64,000 nt of DNA, from positions 21,935 through 85,934 of the forward strand of contig DATMGU010000073.1 of NCBI GenBank assembly GCA_035555315.1, read 5' to 3'. The stretch comes from DATMGU01 sp035555315 (GTDB taxonomy: Bacteria > Pseudomonadota > Alphaproteobacteria > ATCC43930 > CGMCC-115725). The position numbers and the translations under genes were made by a program. Each line of letters opens with the position of its first letter. The stretch's first letter is position 1. Positions 55,314-63,839 of this stretch are shown piece after piece. Under the pieces are notes generated by a model. The model was not told where the DNA came from. It searched no databases and saw nothing but the letters and a program-made list of their open reading frames with translations.

Positions 55314-55730
55314 ATGCTCTCCCTGGTATATGTCAGTGCCGCTCGTCTTCTGTTCAGCGACGCCGACCTCGCCGAGTTGCTCCTGCGCAGCCTGGCGAAC
55401 AATCGGCGGGACGGCATCACCGGCATGTTGCTGTATATGGACGGCAACTTCATGCAAGCGCTGGAAGGCGAGCCGGACAAGGTTGGCGCCCTCTATCAAA
55501 AAATTCTGCGGGATCCTCGGCATACGAGGATCACGACGGTGCTTGAACTTGCGATCGAAACCCGGCGGTTCGCGGGATGGGCCATGGCGCTGCCCTCGTT
55601 CGACAACCTGCCGCTCGACGATCGCGCGGGCTGCAGCGCGTTTCTGACGCGGCCTGGCGAGATGCTGGGCGATGGCGACGGGCATCCCGTCCTTCATCTC
55701 CTGGACAGTTTTCGCCAGACCATGCGTTAG
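55314..55730 (+). CDS. BLUF domain blue-light sensor, stand-alone
   Basis: A 138-residue BLUF protein. The FAD-photocycle residues are present: Tyr6 (LVYVSAA), Asn30, Gln48 (GNFMQALEG) and Trp89 (FAGWAMAL). The domain fills ~1-95 and the last ~40 residues are a short C-terminal helix region without an output domain, so it should signal by binding a partner protein. It is monocistronic, between an outer-membrane gene and an ABC importer; the partner is not obvious. The 283 bp before it hold no supported gene. Confidence 0.92.
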   Translation: MLSLVYVSAARLLFSDADLAELLLRSLANNRRDGITGMLLYMDGNFMQALEGEPDKVGALYQKILRDPRHTRITTVLELAIETRRFAGWAMALPSFDNLPLDDRAGCSAFLTRPGEMLGDGDGHPVLHLLDSFRQTMR

Positions 55731-55789
55731 CCATACGCAGATACGGTCTGAATGTTGCTCACCACGAAGCAGCCGCGTTGCGCGGCGGG

Positions 55790-55822
55790 CGCCGAACGCC
55801 CTGTCGGTACGCCGAACGCCCT
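55790..55822. repeat. 13-bp direct repeat upstream of the ABC importer
   Basis: CGCCGAACGCCCT at 55790-55802 and again at 55810-55822, a 20-bp period or about two helical turns, about 100 bp before the binding-protein start. It could be an activator site or a small duplication. Confidence 0.35.
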
Positions 55823-55921
55823 TGCCAACCAACGCATGATCATTTTAACTCTAAAACATTCTATTGTTCGGCTAGGGCATGTCGAGGCCTGATGCCGGGG
55901 GCCTGAAGCTGGGGGAATCCG

Positions 55922-56908
55922 ATGCGCGCTAAAGTACTTTGTGGCTGGGCGGCGGTAGCCTCCCTTCTCTTCTTCACGGCACCCGCCTCCAGTGCCGATA
56001 TCCCGACGATCCGCATCGGCTGGACCGTGCCGGCCGAAGAAGCCAAATGGCTGATCATGAAGCGGCCGGAATTGTTCAAGAACGTGAACAAGACCTACAA
56101 GGTCGAGTTCTTCCAGTATCAGGGGACCGCGCCGATCGCACAGGCGCTGGTCGCCAAGGCGGCGGATTGCGGCACGCAATCGCCGATCAGCTTCGCCCAG
56201 GCCGTCGGCGAGGGCGATTTCCAGGGCTATATCCTGGGCTCTCTGGCGCAGGAAAAGGCCGGTTACTTCTCGGTGTTCTGGGGGGCCTTGGACAGTTCGC
56301 CGATCCACAACGCGCAGGACCTCAAGGGCAAGACGATCGCCAGCACCGCCTTCAACAGCGGCATCTATTTCTATCTGCTGGAATGGCTGAAGAAGGCCGG
56401 TCTCGATCCGGCCAAGGATGTGAAGCTGGTCGAGATTCCCTTCCCGCAGGTCGAGGACCAGCTCCGCGCCGGCCGGATCGCCGCTGGGCCGTTCGCCCAA
56501 CCCTTCGCCAGCCGCGCCTTCGAAAAGGGTGGCATTCACAAGGTCTTCGAGATGAGCGAGCTGCTGAGCCCGCTGACCGATACCTTCGAGGCCTGCGGCA
56601 AGGACTTCACGGATAAGAATACCCAGGCCGTGAAGGACTATATGGAAGACTTCAAGCAAGCGACGATCTATGCCATCGCGCATCCCGAGGATGCCAAGAA
56701 AGTCACCTCCGAGGTCACCAAGATCGACTATGCGACGCTCGACAAGTATCTGATGACCAAGCAGGATTTCTACCGTGACCCGGTCGGCACGCCGGACTTC
56801 CATTCGATCCAGATCACGCTCGATCTGTTCACCAAAGCCGGTTACATCAAGAAGCCGCTCAAGGCCACCGACTACGAACGGCTCGATCTGTCTCCCTCCG
56901 CCAATTGA
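55922..56908 (+). CDS. NitT/TauT-type ABC transporter substrate-binding protein
   Basis: A 328-residue periplasmic binding protein. A signal peptide covers ~1-25 (VASLLFFTAPASSA), and the mature part starts IPTIRIGWTVPAEEAKW. Family features are QALVAKAADCGTQSPISFAQ, LKGKTIASTAFNSGIYFYL and DQLRAGRIAAGPFAQPF. SsuA/TauA/NMT1 relatives bind sulfonates, taurine, nitrate, pyrimidine precursors or aromatic acids. The first gene of a six-to-seven-gene operon with dehydratase and dehydrogenase genes, so an organic acid or related compound is possible. Confidence 0.88.
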   Translation: MRAKVLCGWAAVASLLFFTAPASSADIPTIRIGWTVPAEEAKWLIMKRPELFKNVNKTYKVEFFQYQGTAPIAQALVAKAADCGTQSPISFAQAVGEGDFQGYILGSLAQEKAGYFSVFWGALDSSPIHNAQDLKGKTIASTAFNSGIYFYLLEWLKKAGLDPAKDVKLVEIPFPQVEDQLRAGRIAAGPFAQPFASRAFEKGGIHKVFEMSELLSPLTDTFEACGKDFTDKNTQAVKDYMEDFKQATIYAIAHPEDAKKVTSEVTKIDYATLDKYLMTKQDFYRDPVGTPDFHSIQITLDLFTKAGYIKKPLKATDYERLDLSPSAN

Positions 56909-57738
56909 GCATCGTGGCGAGCGGCATCGTGGCGAGCGACAGCCCGCTTCCCGCGGGGGAGGCCGGTTTCCCTCCGATGATCGAGCTCAAGGCCGTCTCC
57001 AAGAGCTATGTCAGGACCGGCAAAGGCGGCACGGTCCTGGCGCTCGACGCGATCACCGCCCGGATCGGCGATGGGGAGTTCGTTTCCATCGTCGGCCCGA
57101 GCGGCTGCGGCAAGAGCACCTTGCTGTACATCGTCGGCGGCTTCGTGCCGGCGACCTCCGGCCAGATCGTCGTCCAGGGTAAGCCGATCACCGGCCCCGG
57201 CCCCGATCGCGGGCCGGTGTTCCAGGAATTCGCGTTGTTCCCCTGGAAGACCGTTCGCGAGAACATCCGCTTCGGCCTCACCGAACAAAAGGTGCCGCGC
57301 GCCGAAGCCGACGCGCGGGTCGACGAGCTGCTCGACCTCGTGCATCTGCGCAAATACGCCGATCTCTATCCCAAGGAATTGTCGGGCGGCATGAAGCAGC
57401 GTGTGGCGATCGCCCGCACGCTCGCCTACCGGCCGCGCACCCTGTTGATGGACGAGCCGTTCGGCGCGCTGGACGCCCATACGCGGGCGCTGCTGCAGGA
57501 CGAGCTGCTGCAGATCTGGGAGCGGGAGCGCAAGACCGTCCTGTTCATCACCCATGGCGTCGACGAGGCGGTCTATCTGTCCGATCGCGTGCTGGTGATG
57601 AGCGCCGCCCCCGGGTCGCTCAAAGCCGATATCCGGATCGATCTGCCGCGCCCGCGCCGGCGCGAGGAATTGCTGCTGAACCGGCGCTACCAGGAGCTGG
57701 TGATCGAGATCGGCCGCATGATGGACAACCGCCATTGA
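56905..57738 (+). CDS. NitT/TauT-type ABC transporter ATP-binding protein
   Basis: A 277-residue ATPase with Walker A GPSGCGKSTLLYIV, the Q-loop EFALFPWKTVRENI, signature LSGGMKQRVAIARTL, and Walker B LLMDEPFGALDAHTR, all of the SsuB/TauB type. A TTG at 56905 overlaps the upstream stop as TTGA, the same device used by the next gene; an ATG at 56977 (MIELKAVSK) is an alternative start that would remove a 24-residue leader without similarity. Confidence 0.9.
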   Translation: MSIVASGIVASDSPLPAGEAGFPPMIELKAVSKSYVRTGKGGTVLALDAITARIGDGEFVSIVGPSGCGKSTLLYIVGGFVPATSGQIVVQGKPITGPGPDRGPVFQEFALFPWKTVRENIRFGLTEQKVPRAEADARVDELLDLVHLRKYADLYPKELSGGMKQRVAIARTLAYRPRTLLMDEPFGALDAHTRALLQDELLQIWERERKTVLFITHGVDEAVYLSDRVLVMSAAPGSLKADIRIDLPRPRRREELLLNRRYQELVIEIGRMMDNRH

Positions 57739-58514
57739 GCAAATCGCTTGCCGAGCGGTTGGGGCCGCTCCTTGTCATCATCGGCTTGTTCCTGGTCTGG
57801 CAGGCGGTCGGCATGATGATCGGCGAGGACTATTTTCCGACGCCGATCGCCCTGATACCGGCGATGCGCACGCTGCTGAGCGACGGCGATATCTGGGGCG
57901 ATCTCGGTCATTCTCTGTGGCGGCTGGCCATGGGTTTCCTGCTGGCGATCGTCACCGCCGCCCCGCTCGGCATCGTCGCCGGCCGCAGCAAGGCGGTGCG
58001 CGACTTCATCACGCCGCTGCTGTCGCTGTTCTATCCGATCCCCAAGGCCGCGCTGATCCCGATCTTCATGCTGTGGTTCGGCGCCGGCGACCTCTCCAAG
58101 ATCCTGATCATCTATCTCAGCGTGACCCTGCCGATCGTCTATCACGGCCAGCAGGGCGCGCGGTCGGTCGACGACAAGCTGATCTGGTCGGCGCAGGCCA
58201 TGGGCACCGGCCGGCTGGGCCTGCTGCTCCGCGTCGTGCTGCCGGCCGCCTTGCCCGAGCTGTTGCTGGGCGTGCGCGTCGCCCTGGTCATCGGCCTGAT
58301 CGTCATGATCACCTCGGAGATGATCGTGCGGCAGAACGGCCTCGGCTATTACCTGTTCAACTCCATGGACATGGCGCAATACAAGCTGACCTATTTGGTC
58401 ATCGTCATCGTCGGCGCCTTGGGCCTGGTGCTTGATTTCGGTTTCGAACTGATCCGCCAGCGCCTTACCTTCTGGTCGCCCCGGCAGCGCGAGCCGATGG
58501 TGACCGAAGCATGA
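57735..58514 (+). CDS. NitT/TauT-type ABC transporter permease 1
   Basis: A 259-residue SsuC-like permease with six helices and the EAA loop IWSAQAMGTGRLGLLLRVVLP. PTPIALIPAMRTLLSDGDIW at ~35-55 and YPIPKAALIPIFMLWFGAGD are family hallmarks. Starts with TTG inside the ATPase stop (TTGA). Followed by a second, different permease, so the channel is probably a heterodimer. Confidence 0.9.
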   Translation: MSKSLAERLGPLLVIIGLFLVWQAVGMMIGEDYFPTPIALIPAMRTLLSDGDIWGDLGHSLWRLAMGFLLAIVTAAPLGIVAGRSKAVRDFITPLLSLFYPIPKAALIPIFMLWFGAGDLSKILIIYLSVTLPIVYHGQQGARSVDDKLIWSAQAMGTGRLGLLLRVVLPAALPELLLGVRVALVIGLIVMITSEMIVRQNGLGYYLFNSMDMAQYKLTYLVIVIVGALGLVLDFGFELIRQRLTFWSPRQREPMVTEA

Positions 58515-59269
58515 TCGCCGGGTTTCTGGGACGCGCCCTGCGACAGAGCTATTCGGTCATCCTGCTGCTGCTCGCCTGGGAGGTGCTGGCCCGGTTCGGC
58601 GCCGTGCCGCGCACCCTGCTGCCGCCGGTCAGCCTGGTGATCGCCCGCACGGTCGAAGCCTTGCTGACACAGGATTTCCTCGCCGATATGGGGCAGACGC
58701 TGATCCGTCTCGGCGCCGGGCTCGCGCTGGCGATCGTGCTGGGCACCGCCCTCGGCATCGGTGCCGCCCAGACGCGCACCGGCCGGCTGGTGTTCGAGCC
58801 GCTGGTCCGGGTGCTGGGCCCGCTGCCCAAGATCGCCCTGTTCCCGGCCCTGCTGCTGCTGCTCGGCTTCGACCACGCGCCGCGCATCGCCCTCGTGCTG
58901 ATCGACGCGATCTTTCCGATCGTGCTGGCGGCGTATCAGGCGGCCTGCACCATCGACGAGAAACTGATCTGGTCGGCGCGCGCGGCGGGCGCCTCGACGC
59001 GCGGCTGCATGTGGCGGGTGGTGCTGCCCGCCGCCCTGCCGCAGATCCTGACCGGCATAAGGGTCGCCGCGGTGATCGCCTGCGTCGTCGTGTTCCTGTC
59101 GGAGATGGTGCAGCCCGGCGACGGGTTGGGCGACCAGATGATCCGCGCCGCCCGGGCGTTCCGCAGCATCGACATGTTCGTGCCCATCGTGGTTATCTCG
59201 GTGCTGGGCTTCCTGCTCGATCACGCGCTCTCGCTGATCCGCAGCCGCGCGTTGTCCTGGGCGCCGTAG
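58511..59269 (+). CDS. NitT/TauT-type ABC transporter permease 2
   Basis: A 252-residue permease of the same class: LPPVSLVIARTVEALLTQDF, LPKIALFPALLLLLGFDHAP and EAA loop IWSARAAGASTRGCMWRVVLP (in part). It overlaps permease 1 by ATGA. Having two permease genes is less common in this family than one homodimeric permease. Confidence 0.9.
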   Translation: MIAGFLGRALRQSYSVILLLLAWEVLARFGAVPRTLLPPVSLVIARTVEALLTQDFLADMGQTLIRLGAGLALAIVLGTALGIGAAQTRTGRLVFEPLVRVLGPLPKIALFPALLLLLGFDHAPRIALVLIDAIFPIVLAAYQAACTIDEKLIWSARAAGASTRGCMWRVVLPAALPQILTGIRVAAVIACVVVFLSEMVQPGDGLGDQMIRAARAFRSIDMFVPIVVISVLGFLLDHALSLIRSRALSWAP

Positions 59270-59299
59270 AACCTTCCCGTCTAAAAAGAAAGGCCCGAT

Positions 59300-61024
59300 A
59301 TGGCTGACGACGTCCCCCCCGGCGCGGCCCCCAAGCTGCGGTCGCGGATCACCACCGACGGGCTCGACCGCACGCCGCATCGCGCCTTCCTGCGCGGCCT
59401 CGGCCTCAGCGACGAGCAGATCGCCCAGCCCTTCATCGGCGTGGTCACCACCCAGGCGGAGGTCACCCCCTGCACCATGGGCCTCGCCGCCCAGGCCCAG
59501 CATGCCAAGCGCGGCATCGACGTCGCCGGCGGCACCCCCTTCGAATTCACCACCATCGCCGTCTCCGACGGCGTCAGCATGAACCACCGGGGCATGCGCT
59601 TCAGCCTGATCAGCCGCGAGCTGATCGCCGACAGCATCGAGGCGGTTGTGCGCGCCCATTGCTATGACGGTTTGATCGGTTTCGCCGGCTGCGACAAGAC
59701 GCTGCCCGGCGTGATGATGGGGCTGGTCCGCTGCAACGTGCCCGGCGCTTTCGTCTATGGCGGCAGCGCCCTGCCCGGCCGGTTCGATGGCCGCGACATC
59801 AGCGTGCTGGACACCTACGAGGCGGTCGGCGGCGTGCTCGCCGGCACCGTGGAGGAGGCCGATCTCGCCCGCATGGAACGGCAATGCCTTCCGACCATCG
59901 GCGCCTGCGCCGGCCAGTTCAGCGCCAATACCATGGCGATGGTTTCCGAGGCGCTGGGCCTGGCACCGCTCGGCTCCAGCATGATGCCCGCCGTGCATTC
60001 CAGCCGCCTGGCCCTCGCCCGCCGCGCCGGCCAGCTGGTGATGGAAGCCCTGAAGCGCGGGGGACCCTTCCCGCGCGACATCGTCACCCGCGCCAGCCTG
60101 GAAAACGCGGCGGCCCTGGTCGCCGCGACCGGCGGATCGACCAATGCCGGCCTGCATTTGCCCGCGATCGCCCACGAGGCCGGTATCCGCTTCACCCTGG
60201 ATGATGTGGCCGCCGTGTTCCACCGCACGCCGGTGATCGCCGATCTCCGCCCCGGCGGCCGGTACCACGCCTGCGACGTGTTCGAGATCGGCGGCTGCGC
60301 GGTGATCCTCAAGGAATTGATCCGCGGCGGCTTCGTCGATGGAAGCTGCGTCACCGTGACCGGCCGCGCGCTGGCCGAGGAAGTCGCCGACGCCCCCGCC
60401 CCGGATGGCCGCGTGGTCTTCCCCATCGAGCAGGCGATCATGGCGACCGGCGGTGTGACCGTGCTCAAGGGCAATCTCTGCCCGGATGGCGCGCTGCTCA
60501 AGGTGGCCGGGCTGAAGAAGCTCACCTTCGACGGCAAGGCGCGGGTGTTCGACAGCGAGGAACGCTGCATGGCCGTGGTCAAGGAACGCGGCTACGCGGC
60601 CGGCGACGTGCTGATCATCCGCTACGAAGGCCCGCGCGGCGGTCCCGGCATGCGCGAGATGCTGGGCGTCACCGCGCTGATCTACGGCCAGGGCATGGGC
60701 GAAAAAGTGGCGCTATTGACCGATGGCCGCTTCTCCGGCGCCACGCGCGGCATGTGCATCGGCTATGCCGGGCCGGAGGCCGCGACCGGCGGCCCGCTGG
60801 CCCTGGTCCAGGATGGCGATCCGATCCATATCGATGCCGAGGCCGGCACCATCGAACTCGGCGTCCCCGAAGCCGAGCTGGCCCGCCGCCGCGCCGCCTG
60901 GCGCCCGCCCGCCGGCCCGGCGCTGAGCGGGCTGCTGCAGAAATACGCCGCCCAAGTCGGCCCGGCCTATCTGGGTGCCGTCACCCATGCGGGCGCGGTG
61001 GAGTGGCCGAGGGACGAGGTTTAA
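59300..61024 (+). CDS. Dihydroxy-acid dehydratase (IlvD/Edd family)
   Basis: A 574-residue IlvD/Edd dehydratase. Iron-sulfur ligands fit EVTPCTMGLA, GFAGCDKTLPGVMMGL and GACAGQFSANTMAMVSEALG; LLTDGRFSGATRGMCIGY near the C-terminus is the substrate-site signature. It dehydrates a 2,3-dihydroxy acid to a 2-keto acid. The length matches IlvD, but the setting with an importer, a hydroxyacid dehydrogenase and an SDR suggests a catabolic paralog acting on a sugar acid instead of branched-chain amino acid synthesis (inference). Confidence 0.85.
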   Translation: MADDVPPGAAPKLRSRITTDGLDRTPHRAFLRGLGLSDEQIAQPFIGVVTTQAEVTPCTMGLAAQAQHAKRGIDVAGGTPFEFTTIAVSDGVSMNHRGMRFSLISRELIADSIEAVVRAHCYDGLIGFAGCDKTLPGVMMGLVRCNVPGAFVYGGSALPGRFDGRDISVLDTYEAVGGVLAGTVEEADLARMERQCLPTIGACAGQFSANTMAMVSEALGLAPLGSSMMPAVHSSRLALARRAGQLVMEALKRGGPFPRDIVTRASLENAAALVAATGGSTNAGLHLPAIAHEAGIRFTLDDVAAVFHRTPVIADLRPGGRYHACDVFEIGGCAVILKELIRGGFVDGSCVTVTGRALAEEVADAPAPDGRVVFPIEQAIMATGGVTVLKGNLCPDGALLKVAGLKKLTFDGKARVFDSEERCMAVVKERGYAAGDVLIIRYEGPRGGPGMREMLGVTALIYGQGMGEKVALLTDGRFSGATRGMCIGYAGPEAATGGPLALVQDGDPIHIDAEAGTIELGVPEAELARRRAAWRPPAGPALSGLLQKYAAQVGPAYLGAVTHAGAVEWPRDEV

Positions 61025-61047
61025 CCACACCAAACGGAGGACGGACC

Positions 61048-61956
61048 ATGACCAGCGAGACCATCGGTTATCTGGGTGTCGGACTGATGGGCGCCCCGAT
61101 GGTCCGGCGCCTGCTCGCCGCCGGCTATCCGGTCGCCGTCTGGGGCCGCACGCCGGACAAGCTGGCGCCGGTGCTCGCGGCCGGCGCCAGCCCAGCCGAG
61201 GGGCCGGCCGATACCGCCCGGCGCTGCTCCGTCCTGATGCTGTGCCTGACCGACACCAAGGCGGTCGAGCACGTGATCTTCGGTCCGGGCGGGGCGGCCG
61301 AGGGGTTGGCGCCCGGCAGCGTGGTCGTCGATTTCTCCAGCATCCAGCCCGCCGCCACCCGTGAGATCGCCACCCGGATCGCGCGCGATCACGGCGTCGC
61401 CTGGGTCGACGCGCCGGTCTCGGGCGGCGTGCCCGGTGCCGAACAGGGCACCCTCGCGATCATGGCCGGCGGCACCGCCGAGGCGGTCGAGCGGGTCCGC
61501 CCCATCGTCACTCACCTCGCCAACCGCTTCACCCATATGGGGCCAAGCGGCGCCGGGCAGACCACCAAGCTGGTCAACCAGGTGATCGCCGGCTGCTCCT
61601 TCGCGGTGATCGCCGAGGCGATCCGCCTGGCCAAGGAGGCCGGCGTCGACGCCGCGCGCATCCCAGAATGCCTGAAGGGCGGCTTCGCGGATTCCCTGCC
61701 GCTGCAAGTGTTCGGCCCGCGCATGGCGGCGGGCGAATGGAACCCGGCGCTGGGCTACACCTATGTGCTGATGAAGGATCTGGACACCGCCAAGGATCTG
61801 GCGCGCGAGGTCGGCGCGCCCCTGCCGATGGCCTCCGTCGCGGCCGAGCTGATGCGCATGCTGATCGCGCGGGTCGGCCCCCTGGAGGAGCCCTCCGCTC
61901 TGGTCGACCTGCTCGGCCCGCCGATGCGACAAACGCCGATGCGACAAACCAAATGA
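61048..61956 (+). CDS. NAD(P)-dependent beta-hydroxyacid dehydrogenase (GarR/HIBADH family)
   Basis: A 302-residue dehydrogenase of the 3-hydroxyisobutyrate / tartronate-semialdehyde reductase family. Rossmann motif GYLGVGLMGAPMVRRL at the start, substrate motif VDAPVSGGVPGAEQGTL, catalytic Lys in GAGQTTKLVNQ, and KDLDTAKDLA. GGAGG precedes the ATG. The tail PPMRQTPMRQTK comes from a 15-bp tandem duplication. Overlaps the SDR gene by ATGA. Confidence 0.88.
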   Translation: MTSETIGYLGVGLMGAPMVRRLLAAGYPVAVWGRTPDKLAPVLAAGASPAEGPADTARRCSVLMLCLTDTKAVEHVIFGPGGAAEGLAPGSVVVDFSSIQPAATREIATRIARDHGVAWVDAPVSGGVPGAEQGTLAIMAGGTAEAVERVRPIVTHLANRFTHMGPSGAGQTTKLVNQVIAGCSFAVIAEAIRLAKEAGVDAARIPECLKGGFADSLPLQVFGPRMAAGEWNPALGYTYVLMKDLDTAKDLAREVGAPLPMASVAAELMRMLIARVGPLEEPSALVDLLGPPMRQTPMRQTK

Positions 61957-62690
61957 CACGCACCGCGATCGTCACCGCCGCCGCCGCCGGCATCGGCCGG
62001 GCGATCGCCCAGCGCCTGGCCGCTGACGGCTGGTCGGTGGTCATCGCCGATATCGACACGGCGGCCGGCACCGCCACCGCCGCCGCCTTGGGGGCCGCGT
62101 TCGTCGCCTGCGATTGCGGCGACCCGGCGGATCTGGAGCGGCTGTTCGCCTGTACCGGCGCCATCGACCTGCTGGTCAACAACGCCGGCATCGCCGGGCC
62201 GACCGCCCCGGTGACCGAGACGCCGCTCGCGGAGTGGCGCCGCGTGCTCGACGTGAACCTCACCGCCCAGTTCCACGCCTGCCAATTGGTGCTGCCCCGG
62301 ATGATCGAGGCCGGATCGGGCGTCATCGTCAATATGAGCTCGGTCGCCGGCAAGATCGGCTTCGCCAACCGCTCGCCCTACGTCGCCAGCAAATGGGGCG
62401 TGCTCGGCCTGACCGCGACCCTCGCCCAGGAAGTCTCCCGCCACGGCATCCGCGTCAACGCCATCCTGCCCGGCACCACGCGTGGCGAGCGCATCGACCG
62501 GGTGATCGCCGGCTTCGCCGAGGCACGCGGCATGGATCAAGCGGCGGCCGAAGCCTATTACATGTCCCGCCAAGCCACCGGCCGCTTCGTCGAACCGGAA
62601 GAGGTGGCGGCTTTGGTCGCGTTTTTGGCCAGCGACGCCGCGAAGTCGATCACGGGGCAGTTTCTGTCGGTGGATGGGGGGTTTCAGTAG
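61953..62690 (+). CDS. Short-chain dehydrogenase/reductase (SDR)
   Basis: A 245-residue classical SDR. The cofactor motif is TAAAAGIGRAIAQRLA (the first Gly of the usual TGxxxGIG is Ala), then LLVNNAGIAG, catalytic Ser in MSSVAGKIG, Tyr-x-x-x-Lys as YVASK, and the C-terminal ITGQFLSVDGGF. ADID after strand 2 suggests NAD(H). It closes the importer/dehydratase operon and would oxidise or reduce a hydroxy intermediate. Confidence 0.88.
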   Translation: MTRTAIVTAAAAGIGRAIAQRLAADGWSVVIADIDTAAGTATAAALGAAFVACDCGDPADLERLFACTGAIDLLVNNAGIAGPTAPVTETPLAEWRRVLDVNLTAQFHACQLVLPRMIEAGSGVIVNMSSVAGKIGFANRSPYVASKWGVLGLTATLAQEVSRHGIRVNAILPGTTRGERIDRVIAGFAEARGMDQAAAEAYYMSRQATGRFVEPEEVAALVAFLASDAAKSITGQFLSVDGGFQ

Positions 62691-62718
62691 GATGTAGGGT
62701 GGAAGGCGCCGCGCTTTT

Positions 62719-63300
62719 CTACAGCCCCTCATCCCCGACATCGTCGCCCAGCGGCAACGCGACATCGCCATAGATCTCGACCAGCGGCAGCTCGACCTCA
62801 ATCTCCAGCATCGAGAGCGTATCGCCCTCGACCAACGCCCGTGCGGTCCAGACGGTGCCTTCCCGGGCGAAGACCGTCGCGGCGATGCTGTCCTGCTCGA
62901 GGATGACATAGCGCGGGATGGATGCCGTCGCCTGGTATTCGTTCAGCTTGACGATGCGATCGATGCGCGAGCTCCCGGCGCTCACCACCTCGAACACGAC
63001 GACCGGATCCTCCACGATCAGGCTGCCGCGCGGGATCGGGCCGCAGGACACGAAGGCATCGGGGTATCGGATGCTGTCCATCACGCGGATCTTCAGGCTA
63101 TTGCCGTGGACACGACAGGGCTTGCCGCGCAGCCGGCTATTCAAGGCCGTGACGAGATTCACCTGAATGGCGTCGTGTTCGTAGGTACCCCCGGTCATGG
63201 CGACGGGCTGGACGCCATCGAACTCGTGGCGCACCTCCTGCTGTTCCTCCCAGGTGAGGAAATCAGCCAATGTCATGGGTTTGCGCAGGACCATACTCAT
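62719..63300 (-). CDS. Uma2 family (DUF820) putative restriction-endonuclease-fold protein
   Basis: A 193-residue Uma2/DUF820 protein. MTLADFLTWEEQQEVRHEF at the N-terminus, and the PD-(D/E)xK core RYPDAFVSCGP, VVFEVVSAGS and KLNEYQA, are all visible, so the nuclease site (Asp, Glu, Lys-like) is largely intact. Members are abundant, and their role is unknown. It is convergent with the SDR gene. Confidence 0.85.
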   Translation of the reverse strand: MSMVLRKPMTLADFLTWEEQQEVRHEFDGVQPVAMTGGTYEHDAIQVNLVTALNSRLRGKPCRVHGNSLKIRVMDSIRYPDAFVSCGPIPRGSLIVEDPVVVFEVVSAGSSRIDRIVKLNEYQATASIPRYVILEQDSIAATVFAREGTVWTARALVEGDTLSMLEIEVELPLVEIYGDVALPLGDDVGDEGL

Positions 63301-63428
63301 GCCCGCGATCCTAGCACGAACGCCCTATCGGGCGAACGACATAGGAAACAATCGGACACAGCACGCATAGCGACGGAGCCTATGGTCGCAACTGAGCGCT
63401 CGACGTCAAACACGCCCCCTATGGCCGG

Positions 63429-63839
63429 TCACACCCATGGGTTCAAAATCTCCACCCCCATGGGTTCGAAATCCGCGACGTTCCTGGTAACCACGACCAG
63501 CCGGTGGACCAGCGCCGTCGCGGCGATGAAGCTGTCACGCTCGGGGCGCGGATCCGGCACCTGCAAGGCGGCGCATCGGGCGGCGACCGCGCCATCGACG
63601 GGAAGGATGCGGTCCCTGAACTGCGCCAGCACCCGCCGGTCGAGCCAATGCCGCAACCGCTCTCCCAGAGCCGCGTCTCTCCGCTCGACGCGCCGCACCC
63701 CGACCTCCAATTCGTACACGCTCATCGCGGACAGATACTGGTCCGTGACGGGTGCGCTCGCGGCCCAGGAGACCAGCTGTGGCGGGGCCTTATCAGGCCG
63801 CCGCAGATCGGAGATCACATTGGTATCGACCAAGAACAT
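63429..63839 (-). CDS. vapC: Type II toxin VapC, PIN-domain ribonuclease
   Basis: A 136-residue PIN-domain protein. Acidic catalytic residues: Asp5 (FLVDTNVISDL), Glu in SVYELEVGVRR, Asp in ERDSFIAATALVH and Asp in TRNVADFEPMGV. The FLVDTNVISDLRRP start is typical of FitB/VapC toxins. Its ATG overlaps the antitoxin stop (TGATG). Confidence 0.9.
   Translation of the reverse strand: MFLVDTNVISDLRRPDKAPPQLVSWAASAPVTDQYLSAMSVYELEVGVRRVERRDAALGERLRHWLDRRVLAQFRDRILPVDGAVAARCAALQVPDPRPERDSFIAATALVHRLVVVTRNVADFEPMGVEILNPWV

Noticed and set aside
55137..55832. A ~231-codon minus-strand frame over the BLUF gene and the gap before it
   Set aside because: Mostly antisense to BLUF; the part outside (55137-55313) shows no motif and no ribosome site.
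63301..63428. Gap between the Uma2 and vapC genes as a possible small gene
   Set aside because: No open frame with a ribosome site or similarity; nothing seen beyond ordinary intergenic sequence.
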